Positions 56,738-64,000 of a stretch of 64,000 nt of DNA are shown here, in pieces (positions within the stretch are counted from its first letter, which is position 1; every line of letters begins with the position of its first letter). The position numbers and the translations under genes were made by a program. The stretch comes from Flemingiibacterium sp045634005 (lineage in GTDB: Bacteria > Bacillota > Clostridia > Oscillospirales > CAG-272): positions 1-64,000 of the forward strand of contig JAZQZL010000023.1 in NCBI GenBank assembly GCA_045634005.1. The letters run 5' to 3'. Under the pieces are notes generated by a model. That model saw nothing but the letters and a program-made list of their open reading frames with translations, was not told the origin of the DNA and ran no database searches.

Positions 56738-56822
56738 AAAGCCGCTTGCCCAACGGTTTTGCGCGTATTGTTTTACATAAACGCGCAAATACTAACCGTA
56801 TGGCAGGTGGCTTTCTGTTTTA
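56738..56822 (+). promoter_or_regulatory. Long hairpin leader between secG and rnr
   Basis: AAAGCC...GGCTTT encloses nested pairs TTGCC/GGCA, AACGGTTTTGCGCGT and ACGCGCAAA/AACCGT, followed by CTGTTTTAG. It could attenuate readthrough from secG or shape rnr translation; the ribosome site GAAAGGATG lies just after it. Confidence 0.55.
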
Positions 56823-56841
56823 GCTGAAAGGATGTGATATA

Positions 56842-59040
56842 ATGAGAACTTATGACGAAATGCTAGCGCTCGTACGCGACACGGTGATGGGCGAGATTTA
56901 CACGCCGATGGATATGCGCGAGATGACGGCATTTTTGGCGCTAGAGGCGGGCGAATACGACATATTCGCCGAGGCTGTGGACACGCTGATGCAGGGCGGT
57001 GAGATATGCGAAACCAAGCGCGGCAAGCTGATAAGCGTTGCTTCGTCTGGCTATATCGTAGGCGTATACCGCGCGACCACTCGCGGCTTCGGCTTTCTCT
57101 TGCAGGACGACGGCGATATTTTTATCTCGCGTGACGATTCAAACGGCGCGATGAACGGCGACCGCGTTATGGTGTCTTTAAAGCGCGATGCGGATAAGCG
57201 TCACGGCGAACACCGCGAGGGCGTAGTACTGCGAATAGTCGAGCGCGCGCTCACCGAGGTTGTAGGCACGCTTAAAATAGTGCGTCAAGGTGCACCCAAG
57301 GCGAAGGTCGGCAAGGGCAAGAAGGGCAAAAAAGCGCCCGTAAAGCCGCCGCAAACGAAGATTTACGTTTATCCTGACGATGCGAAGCTATCCTTTCGCC
57401 TCGTTATCCCGACGGCGCAGGCTAACGGCGCTGCGGACGGCGACAAGGTGCTTGCGCGTATAACGCGTTATCCCGAGGCGAGCGGCGACTCACACGCTAT
57501 GGGCAAGGTGCTTCGCGTGTTCGGTCCAACAGATTCGCGCGCGGCGAACTATCAGGCGATACTTTATGCAAACGGAATCAAGACGCGCTTTGACGACGCG
57601 ACGCTTGCCGAGGCACGCGCTATTGTTGGCGGCTGTGATATTACGGGCAGGGTAGACCTGCGCGACAGGACTATATTTACGATAGACGGCGCGGACGCGA
57701 AGGATTTTGACGATGCTATCTCGCTCGAGCGCGACGGCGACGGCTACGTGCTCGGCGTGCATATTGCAGACGTTACGCATTACGTGAAGCCCGGAGGTGC
57801 GCTCGATGACGAGGCGTTCAGGCGCGGCACGAGCGTGTATTTCACGGACAAAGTAGTGCCGATGTTACCCGAGGAGCTATCGAACGGTGTATGCTCATTA
57901 AACCGCGACAGCGACAAGTACACGCTGTCCGTGAATATCCGCTTTGACAAGGACGCGAACGTGCTTGAAACGGAATTTTTCGAGGCAGTTATATCCTCGA
58001 AGATGCGTGGTGTTTACCACGAGATAAACGACGCGCTGGGTCTTGGCAAGGACTCGGAGTTCTATAATAAGTATGAATTTTTGCTCGAGGACACGCTTCC
58101 TACTATGGTCGAGCTTTACGAAAAGCTACTCGTAAAGTCGCGTGAGCGCGGCTCGCTCGAGCTTGAAACCACCGAGTCGGTGATACTTCTCGGCGAGGAT
58201 GGAATGCCCGTTGACATCGTGCCGCGTGAGCGCGGTGTAACGGAGCGAATGATAGAGCAGTTTATGCTCGCGGCAAACGAGGCGGCGGCAAGCTGGCTTA
58301 CCTCGATGTCGCTTCCGTGCGTGTTCCGCATACACGAGGAGCCGTCGGCGGAAAAGGTACAGGCGTTCGCGGAGTTTGTTCACAACGTCGGGCTTGACGT
58401 GCGTCCGCTTCGCAGGCGCAAAATACTGCCGTCGTCCTACCGCGACGTAGCGCTTGAGGCATCAGAAAAGGGGCTTTCAACGGTCGTTACGCCGATAATG
58501 CTGCGCTCGCTGATGAAGGCTAAGTATTCGCCTGTAGCAGAGGGACATTTCGGACTTGGCTGTGACCTTTACTGCCACTTTACCTCGCCCATTCGCCGAT
58601 ATCCCGACCTTGCGGTTCACCGCATAATCAAGGCGGCGCTTCACGGTGAGATTGGTGCTGAAAATCTCGAAGGCTACGAGGCGTTTGCCGCCGATGCGGC
58701 GGAGATGTCCACCGAGAACGAGCTTCGTGCGCTAAATGCCGAGCGGGACATCGAGGACCTTTACAAGGTGCTTTATATGTCCGACAAAATCGGTGAAAAG
58801 TTCGAGGGAATTATCAGCTCGGTGACGGGCTTTGGATTCTTCGTGGAGCTTGCCAATACCTGCGAGGGACTTGTGCGCATCGACACGTTTCGAGGTTGGT
58901 ACGAGTTCGATGAAAAAACGCGCAGGCTCATCGGTGAGGGCGGAAGGATGTTCTGCCTTGGAAACCGAGTGAGAGTGCGCGTTGAGGACTGCGATATTAT
59001 CACGCGAAAGGTTGAATTTTCGCTAACCGATGAAGGCTAA
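56842..59040 (+). CDS. rnr: Ribonuclease R
   Basis: RNase R degrades structured RNA in 3' to 5' direction and acts in mRNA decay and trans-translation. The 732-residue protein has N-terminal cold-shock-like domains (about 60-220, GYIVGVYRATTRGFGFLLQD), a Lys-rich insert (GKGKKGKKAPVKPP), the RNB catalytic domain with TIDGADAKDFDDAISLE and HIADVTHYVKPGGALD (about 270-600), the HFTSPIRRYPDLAVHR motif, and a C-terminal S1 domain (about 650-730). It lies after secG, as is usual in Firmicutes; smpB does not follow here. Confidence 0.96.
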   Translation: MRTYDEMLALVRDTVMGEIYTPMDMREMTAFLALEAGEYDIFAEAVDTLMQGGEICETKRGKLISVASSGYIVGVYRATTRGFGFLLQDDGDIFISRDDSNGAMNGDRVMVSLKRDADKRHGEHREGVVLRIVERALTEVVGTLKIVRQGAPKAKVGKGKKGKKAPVKPPQTKIYVYPDDAKLSFRLVIPTAQANGAADGDKVLARITRYPEASGDSHAMGKVLRVFGPTDSRAANYQAILYANGIKTRFDDATLAEARAIVGGCDITGRVDLRDRTIFTIDGADAKDFDDAISLERDGDGYVLGVHIADVTHYVKPGGALDDEAFRRGTSVYFTDKVVPMLPEELSNGVCSLNRDSDKYTLSVNIRFDKDANVLETEFFEAVISSKMRGVYHEINDALGLGKDSEFYNKYEFLLEDTLPTMVELYEKLLVKSRERGSLELETTESVILLGEDGMPVDIVPRERGVTERMIEQFMLAANEAAASWLTSMSLPCVFRIHEEPSAEKVQAFAEFVHNVGLDVRPLRRRKILPSSYRDVALEASEKGLSTVVTPIMLRSLMKAKYSPVAEGHFGLGCDLYCHFTSPIRRYPDLAVHRIIKAALHGEIGAENLEGYEAFAADAAEMSTENELRALNAERDIEDLYKVLYMSDKIGEKFEGIISSVTGFGFFVELANTCEGLVRIDTFRGWYEFDEKTRRLIGEGGRMFCLGNRVRVRVEDCDIITRKVEFSLTDEG

Positions 59041-59451
59041 AATTGCCGCCTTCATCGCGCTTTCGGATATATTGCCGCGCGCTTTTCCGAGCACGCCGCG
59101 ACGGGCTACTGCCTCAGTCACGGTGATGCCGAGCGCGCGGCTTTCGTTTGCGATTTCCCGACAGGCATCGTAATATCCAAGCTCGGTGTCAGCGAGTATC
59201 TGGGCGGCGCGCGCAAGGGTGAGAAGCTCGTCGCCACGCGCTTCTATGCCGAGCGTGCGGAGTGTGACGGGGTCTGTGAAGCTTTGCTCGGTAAGACCGT
59301 TTGCAGTGCGGTACACGTTGAGTGCCGCGAGCAACTCTTGGGTGAGCGTGTTCGTTTTGTCGAGCGTGAGTCCAAGCTCGTAAAGCGCGTCGCAAAGCTC
59401 GGCGGCAAGCGGCGATGTGTCGCCCTCGAAGATTATGGCGTAATCGTACAT
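59023..59451 (-). CDS. Hypothetical protein with a peptidoglycan-binding-like segment
   Basis: The 142-residue protein has LTQELLAALNVYRTANGLTEQSF and TLRTLGIEARGDELL, which resemble the PG_binding_1 pattern, but the domain is not complete and the match is weak. A second half (about 80-142) is Ala-rich and helical (YYDACREIANESRALG). ATG 59451 follows AAAGGAG. Its last 18 bases overlap the end of rnr on the other strand. I cannot assign a function. Confidence 0.6.
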   Translation of the reverse strand: MYDYAIIFEGDTSPLAAELCDALYELGLTLDKTNTLTQELLAALNVYRTANGLTEQSFTDPVTLRTLGIEARGDELLTLARAAQILADTELGYYDACREIANESRALGITVTEAVARRGVLGKARGNISESAMKAAILAFIG

Positions 59452-59564
59452 TGGTGTGCTCCTTTGAGTGAGGGGGTACGCGGCTTTTTTGAAAAAAAGC
59501 CTGGCAAAAAACTTTAAATTGGCTTCGCCATCACATTTTGTCAGCGAAGGAAAAATCGGAATTT

Positions 59565-60090
59565 AGCGCTCTCGGCCGGCACACTACGCTCCGAGCATCG
59601 TGCACCGCGCCATTAGCAGCCAGGGACCTCGTCGGCACCCGTGCCGACACCCCGGCGACTGTTTAGCGGTGCCGAGTGATGGCGATGTCACGTTAGGAGT
59701 GGGTGCCGGGGCGCGGACGCTTCGCTGCGCGCCAAGTTAGCATACGGTAAGTGCGCATCGCTACGCGCGGACGGTATGCACCGCCGCGCATTTTTAGTAG
59801 CGCGGCGGCGCCGTTAAACGTGCACTATGTGGTATTAACACTCTGTAGGAAGGCCGCAGATCGATGGCATAGCCGAGAGGTAGGAGGGGTGCAAGGGGAG
59901 GAAGGAGTTCGCGGCAATATGAGCCAATTCCTTCCTCCCCTTGCGTTCCCCTGCGCGCAAAGCGCGCAGTCGTTTCCCCGAGCGCGTGAAACGCGTGCGG
60001 TCAAAACGAGCGGTTATCGCTTGTAAGCGGACCGTCGAGGACGCCGGTCCCTACAGGGGATAGCGAAATCCCCGAGCGTGCGAGCCGCAC
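59565..60090 (-). repeat. Mosaic palindromic repeat, copy F
   Basis: The gene-free stretch (with 59452-59564 and 60091-60171, which also hold no gene I can see) has the block shared with copy B (59598-59676, GTCGGCACCCGTGCCGAC), a GCACCGCCGCGC/GCGCGGCGGC palindrome as in copy C, the core CCGTTAAACGTGCAC, and a 160-base part matching copy E in inverted order. AAGCGGACCGTCGAGGACG and GCCGGTCCCTACAGGGG follow, as in copy D. Confidence 0.75.
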
Positions 60091-60171
60091 AAATATCATT
60101 CCCACCAACGAAAAAAATACCCCAAGAAAAAAATTTATACCTTCCCGTAAAGATATATTTTCGAATATCCA

Positions 60172-60200
60172 TTGACCTTCGACAGAAAAGGTGATATAAT
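60172..60200 (+). promoter_or_regulatory. Promoter of the DUF1934-holA-rnmV unit
   Basis: TTGACC (60172-60177), a 17-base spacer and TATAAT (60195-60200). Confidence 0.85.
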
Positions 60201-60233
60201 TTTATTGTAACAAAATTTCGGGAGTATTCTCAA

Positions 60234-60731
60234 ATGAAAAAAGAAAAAAAGGTAATGATAAATATAAAATCGGCGCATTTCACGCCGAGCGAGGGATACG
60301 TTAAGAATATTTCGCTCGTCGATCCGTTTGCCGCAGAGCTTTTCGACTCGGTTGACGCGCAGCGTATCGACGTTGACTATTCGGGCGTTATGACCACTCG
60401 TGACGGAAGACTTGTTATTCGTTACGATGAGTCTGAGCTTACGGGTATGCCCGGCGCGACCACCGAGGTGTCGTTTGCGCTTGACAATCCCGACATCGTT
60501 ATGATGCAGCGCTCGGGTGCTGTCAACACGTCGTTTTGCTTCTCAAAGGACGATCGTATTGAATGCGTGCAGGATACGGGCGAGCTTACGCTGTCGTTCG
60601 TCATAAGCACGGACGCGCTTCAAAACGGTATCGGCGAGGACGGCGGCGATTTAAAGATAAGCTACGGTATGGAGGTGCGCGGCAGCCTTGTCCAGCGCTC
60701 GCTTATGCACCTTTCTGTGAGCGCGGTGTAA
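60234..60731 (+). CDS. DUF1934 (YwiB-like) beta-barrel protein
   Basis: The 165-residue protein belongs to the DUF1934 (YwiB) family of calycin-like beta-barrels. It has VKNISLVDPFAAELFDSV, IDVDYSGVMTTRDGRLVIRYDESELTGM, TTEVSFALDN, VMMQRSGAVNTSFCF, and an ending GGDLKISYGMEVRGSLV. The family is widespread in Firmicutes and its function is not settled. It is the first gene of a unit with holA and rnmV. Confidence 0.8.
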   Translation: MKKEKKVMINIKSAHFTPSEGYVKNISLVDPFAAELFDSVDAQRIDVDYSGVMTTRDGRLVIRYDESELTGMPGATTEVSFALDNPDIVMMQRSGAVNTSFCFSKDDRIECVQDTGELTLSFVISTDALQNGIGEDGGDLKISYGMEVRGSLVQRSLMHLSVSAV

Positions 60732-60735
60732 TGCT

Positions 60736-61836
60736 ATGGCTAAAAAAACAGCGGCGGATACGTCGGTAAAGCAAAAGATCACGCCTTCGGTATTTAAGGG
60801 CGAAATGAAGCTACTGAAGTCGGGTGTGTTCCTCTTTTACGGCGAGGAAAATTTTATGAAGCTGCGCGAGCTTCAGTCGCTTCGTGGACGCGTATGCGAG
60901 GACGAGAGCTTCGAGGCTTTTAACCATTTCGTTTTCACTCGCGACAATTACAGTGCAGATGCCGTTCACACGGCTGTGCTCTCTATGCCGATGATGAGTG
61001 ATTTCAAGCTTATCGAGCTTTATGAGATACCGTATGCGGATTACCGCAAAAAAGAGGATATGGAAGCGCTTGAGGCGGCGCTCGAAGCCGCGAGTGAGAG
61101 CGATGACACCATCCTTATAATCTACACAACGGCAGAAAATTTCGACGAGGGTGACGCGAAAAAGCCGTCCGAGCTTTACAAAACGTTCGCAAAGTACGCT
61201 ACTCCCGTAGAGTTCGCGCACGAGTCGACACAGCGCATCGTTGTCTGGGTGCAAAAGCATTTTTCCGCGGAGGCGATAGTTGCCGAGCTGCCTGAATGTA
61301 CGCACCTTATAAACACCGTCGGACACGATATGACAACGCTTGCGGGTGAGATTGACAAGCTTACGGCGTATCTCCACTACAAACAGCGTGATAGACTGGG
61401 TAAGACGGATATCGACCTTATCTGTCCGCATAACAAGGAGATAGGAGCGTTCGAGTTTGCCGATGCGATAATCGACGGCAATAATGAAAAGGCGTTCTAC
61501 ATTCTTGCTGACTATAAGCTGAGGGGCGAGCAGCCTCACCTTATTCTCGGCGGAATCACGAGAGTTTATACCGATCTTTTGGCGTTTAAGCTTTACGCCG
61601 AGGCAGGTGTTTCCTCAGATGATGCGGCGAAGCGTATCGGTGGCAATATGCACCCGTACGTTGCTAAAACGCGTATGGCAAAGGCGAAAACGTGTGAGCG
61701 TGCGGCACTTGAGGAGATTATACGACTTTGCGCCGAAACGGACGGGGCGCTGAAATCAAGCGCGGTTGACCAGTTTGTTCTGCTTGAGCGCCTTATCGTT
61801 GGCGCATCACAACTCAGGAAAAGGAAAGTTTTTTAA
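60736..61836 (+). CDS. holA: DNA polymerase III subunit delta
   Basis: HolA is the delta subunit of the clamp loader that opens the sliding clamp during replication. The 366-residue protein has FLFYGEENFMKLRELQSL at the N-terminus (the delta clamp-opening region), GHDMTTLAGEIDKLTAYL in the middle, and FEFADAIIDGNNEKAFYILADYKLRGEQPHLILG in the C-terminal oligomerisation part. The rnmV start follows its stop with no gap. Confidence 0.9.
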   Translation: MAKKTAADTSVKQKITPSVFKGEMKLLKSGVFLFYGEENFMKLRELQSLRGRVCEDESFEAFNHFVFTRDNYSADAVHTAVLSMPMMSDFKLIELYEIPYADYRKKEDMEALEAALEAASESDDTILIIYTTAENFDEGDAKKPSELYKTFAKYATPVEFAHESTQRIVVWVQKHFSAEAIVAELPECTHLINTVGHDMTTLAGEIDKLTAYLHYKQRDRLGKTDIDLICPHNKEIGAFEFADAIIDGNNEKAFYILADYKLRGEQPHLILGGITRVYTDLLAFKLYAEAGVSSDDAAKRIGGNMHPYVAKTRMAKAKTCERAALEEIIRLCAETDGALKSSAVDQFVLLERLIVGASQLRKRKVF

Positions 61837-62433
61837 GTGACTGAAAAATTAAAGCTCGATATTCCGATAGCCGTCGAGGGTAAATACGACAAGATCAAGG
61901 TGGATGCGGTTGCCGACGCGCAGATAATCGTTACCGACGGATTTGGCGTGTTCGCGTCCGATGAAAAGGCGATGCTGATACGCAGGCTTGCCGAGGCACG
62001 CGGAATTATCGTTTTGACCGATTCCGACGGCGCGGGGCGAGTTATACGCAACTATTTCAACTCCATTTTGCCGAAGGACAAAATATATCACCTCTACATT
62101 CCCGAGATAGAGGGCAAGGAGCGGCGAAAAAAGACTCCGTCAAAGGCGGGTACGCTCGGTGTTGAGGGTATGGACGCGGCGCTGATACGCTCGCTTCTCG
62201 AGCCTTTTGCACTTGGCAGTGAGGCGAAGGCGCCGTCGCGTGAGCTTACCAAGACAGACTTTTTCCGTGACGGATTTTCGGGCGGTGAGGGCTCGAGCGA
62301 CAAGCGTGCGCGCCTTTGCAAGTACCTGAATCTTCCCGTGGGAATGTCGTCAAACGCGCTTCTCACGGCGATAAATATGCTCGGGGAAGCGGATAAATAC
62401 GAGGAATTTCTTAAAAATGACCGACAAGATTAA
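61837..62433 (+). CDS. rnmV: Ribonuclease M5-like Toprim protein
   Basis: The 198-residue protein has the Toprim core: DIPIAVEGKYDKIKV with the catalytic Glu, VTDGFGVFA, LTDSDGAGRVIRNYF with the two metal Asp, and the KKTPSKAGTLGVEG segment of RNase M5, which matures 5S rRNA. The C-terminal part (about 118-190) is DUF4093, the M5 family tail. GTG 61837 follows the holA stop directly, with AGGAAAGG inside holA, so the two genes are coupled. The usual partner ksgA is not next to it. Confidence 0.85.
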   Translation: MTEKLKLDIPIAVEGKYDKIKVDAVADAQIIVTDGFGVFASDEKAMLIRRLAEARGIIVLTDSDGAGRVIRNYFNSILPKDKIYHLYIPEIEGKERRKKTPSKAGTLGVEGMDAALIRSLLEPFALGSEAKAPSRELTKTDFFRDGFSGGEGSSDKRARLCKYLNLPVGMSSNALLTAINMLGEADKYEEFLKNDRQD

Positions 62434-62830
62434 ATCTCTTTTTACAAAGCACCGTGAGGTGATAATGTACCTTATTTTCGGCGCTTTGACGACGGCTGTA
62501 AGCTTTGGCGTGTATTATGTGCTTTTGTGGTGCAGTGTGCACTATATCGCAGCGCAGGCGGTGTCGTGGGCGGCGGCGGTCGTGTTCGCGTTCGTGACGA
62601 ACAAGCTTTTTGTGTTCGACGACAAGGCGACTGACGGCGGCACGCTGTTTCGTCAGTTATGGCAGTTCGTGAGTGTGCGCATCGCATCGGGCGTCTTTGA
62701 AACGGTGCTTTTGTGGCTGCTCGTCGACGTGCTGACGATTAGCGAGGATATTGCGAAGATACCCGTCGCCGTTATTACGGTGGTTGTAAATTATATCGCA
62801 AGCAAGCTGCTTGTTTTCAGAAAAAGGTAA
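62417..62830 (+). CDS. GtrA-like membrane protein
   Basis: GtrA proteins are thought to move lipid-linked sugars across the membrane for cell-surface glycosylation. The 137-residue protein has the family pattern YLIFGALTTAVSFGVYYVLL, a second helix pair with AAAVVFAFVTNKLFVFDDK and IASKLLVFRKR at the end. It overlaps the end of rnmV by 17 bases. No partner glycosyltransferase is adjacent. Confidence 0.88.
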   Translation: MTDKIKSLFTKHREVIMYLIFGALTTAVSFGVYYVLLWCSVHYIAAQAVSWAAAVVFAFVTNKLFVFDDKATDGGTLFRQLWQFVSVRIASGVFETVLLWLLVDVLTISEDIAKIPVAVITVVVNYIASKLLVFRKR

Positions 62831-62855
62831 AATACTGACGTGAGAGGTTAAGTAA

Positions 62856-64000
62856 GTGAAGCTTAAATTTAACGTCGAGGGTATGAGCTGTGCCGCTTGC
62901 TCGGCATCGGTCGAGCGCGTCACGCGCCGTCTTGACGGAGTAAACGAGGCGAGTGTAAATCTGCTCGCAAAGACGCTTTTCATTGATGCTGACGACTCTG
63001 CCGCCGACGTATCCGAGCGCGTATGCGCTGCGGTTGCAAAGGCGGGATTTTCGGCGACACCGATAGTCGAAGCGGCACCTGTTAAGGCGGATAAAAAAGA
63101 AAAAGAAAATAGCGGCGAGGGCACGTCGGGCGCGATGAAGATACGTCTTTTCGGCTCGGTAGGACTTCTCGCAGTTCTTATGTATCTGACTATGGGACAT
63201 ATGGTCGGACTGCCTACACCGCATATCTTCCACGGTACCGAAAACGCGCTTGTTTTCGCATTCACGCAGCTTCTTTTGACGCTTCCCGTGATGTACTTAA
63301 ACCGCAAATTCTACGCAGTCGGATTTAAGGCGCTTGTAAACCGCTCGCCGAATATGGATTCGCTTGTGGCGATAGGCTCGTCGGCAGCGGTAATATACGG
63401 CATTGTTGCGATATTTATGATCGGCTACGCGCTCGGTCACGGCGATACTGCGACCGTCACAGCTTGCCGCGAAAATCTCTATTTCGAGTCGGCGTCGATG
63501 ATACTCACGCTCGTTACCGTGGGCAAATTTATGGAAGAACGCAGCAAGAATAAAACGGGCGCGGCTATCGAGCGCCTTGCAAAGCTTGCACCCGATACAG
63601 CGACGGTAGAACGCGGCGGACAGATGCTTGAAATTAAGACCGGCGAGCTTGTTGTCGGCGATATTATCGTAGTGCGACCCGGTCAGTCGCTTCCTGCTGA
63701 CGGCGTTATAATCGAGGGCTCATCCTCGATTGACGAGTCCGCGCTGACGGGTGAATCGATACCCGTGGAAAAGACTGTCGGAGAGCGCGTTATGAGCGCG
63801 ACTATCAATAAAAACGGCGCTTTTAAGTACCGCGCAGAGAAGGTGGGCGGCGAAACGTCGCTTGCCAAGATAATCGAGCTTGTGCGCGATGCGGGCGCTA
63901 CCAAGGCGCCGATCTCCAGGCTTGCCGATAAGGTCAGCGGAATATTCGTGCCGATAGTTATGGCTATCGCAGGCGTTACGTTTGCCGTGTGGCTCTTACT
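62856..64000 (+). CDS. copA: Copper-translocating P-type ATPase, partial
   Basis: CopA uses ATP to pump Cu(I) out of the cell. The part seen (about 381 residues, running off the right edge) has an N-terminal heavy-metal domain with GMSCAACSASVERV, then a Lys/Glu-rich linker and the first membrane helices. The actuator domain follows, with GQSLPADGVIIEGSSSIDESALTGESIPVEK and its TGES motif. GTG 62856 with GAGAGG upstream is the start; there is no ATG in the usable range. The phosphorylation and CPC sites lie beyond the window, so copper specificity rests on the CAAC motif. No CopY or CsoR operator is evident. Confidence 0.9.
   Translation, partial: MKLKFNVEGMSCAACSASVERVTRRLDGVNEASVNLLAKTLFIDADDSAADVSERVCAAVAKAGFSATPIVEAAPVKADKKEKENSGEGTSGAMKIRLFGSVGLLAVLMYLTMGHMVGLPTPHIFHGTENALVFAFTQLLLTLPVMYLNRKFYAVGFKALVNRSPNMDSLVAIGSSAAVIYGIVAIFMIGYALGHGDTATVTACRENLYFESASMILTLVTVGKFMEERSKNKTGAAIERLAKLAPDTATVERGGQMLEIKTGELVVGDIIVVRPGQSLPADGVIIEGSSSIDESALTGESIPVEKTVGERVMSATINKNGAFKYRAEKVGGETSLAKIIELVRDAGATKAPISRLADKVSGIFVPIVMAIAGVTFAVWLL

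Overview
The window looks like a chromosomal segment of a spore-forming gut Clostridia (Firmicutes). The signs are sporulation-type genes (yunB, a SpoIIM-like protein, a DUF3794/LysM protein), consensus TTGACA/TATAAT promoters, strong GGAGG ribosome binding sites and the order secG-rnr. No rRNA or plasmid backbone is present, and the species cannot be named from the sequence alone.

Layout. 1-6640 is AT-rich and ends in an excisionase gene and a Tn916-type tyrosine integrase, so it is read as one end of an integrative element. Its cargo is a sigma/anti-sigma pair interrupted by an acyltransferase gene, a self-regulated Fic protein and a DUF1508 protein. 6784-11704 holds a beta-helix protein, a zinc-type CDF exporter, a two-component system and a lipid kinase. 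11786-14240 (minus strand) holds an orphan gene, a DUF559 cassette between inverted palindromic repeats, and a DUF4430 lipoprotein plus ECF S component behind a cobalamin riboswitch. 14341-28993 is mostly housekeeping: cysteine desulfurase, RNA methyltransferase, rpe, ispF, a DivIVA-like protein, yunB, xpt, thioesterase, proC, aroK and a PyrB with a zinc tail. A lone AT-rich glycosyltransferase gene sits here between 16-bp direct repeats.

29176-35796 holds three large tandem lipoproteins and the DUF3794/LysM gene. 36482-42243 is an AraC-controlled sugar operon (two TIM-barrel isomerase-type proteins, two Gfo/Idh/MocA oxidoreductases, a GH28-like beta-helix). 43042-46074 encodes a receptor-like membrane protein: a degenerate kinase lobe inside, five Ig-like repeats and BspA-type leucine-rich repeats outside. 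A GH2 glycosidase follows, then a second AraC-controlled oxidoreductase cluster (48501-53422). 53486-64000 has a radical SAM enzyme, small membrane proteins, a four-helix-bundle gene preceded by a hairpin array, two tRNA-Ser genes, secG-rnr, holA, rnmV, gtrA and the start of a copper ATPase.

Scattered through the intergenic spaces are six copies of a mosaic, palindrome-rich repeat (250-700 bp). One copy is a near-complete foldback. The most unusual items are the receptor-like pseudokinase, the mosaic foldback repeats, the hairpin array with the four-helix gene, and two single-gene insertions (acyltransferase into a sigma gene, glycosyltransferase between 16-bp repeats).
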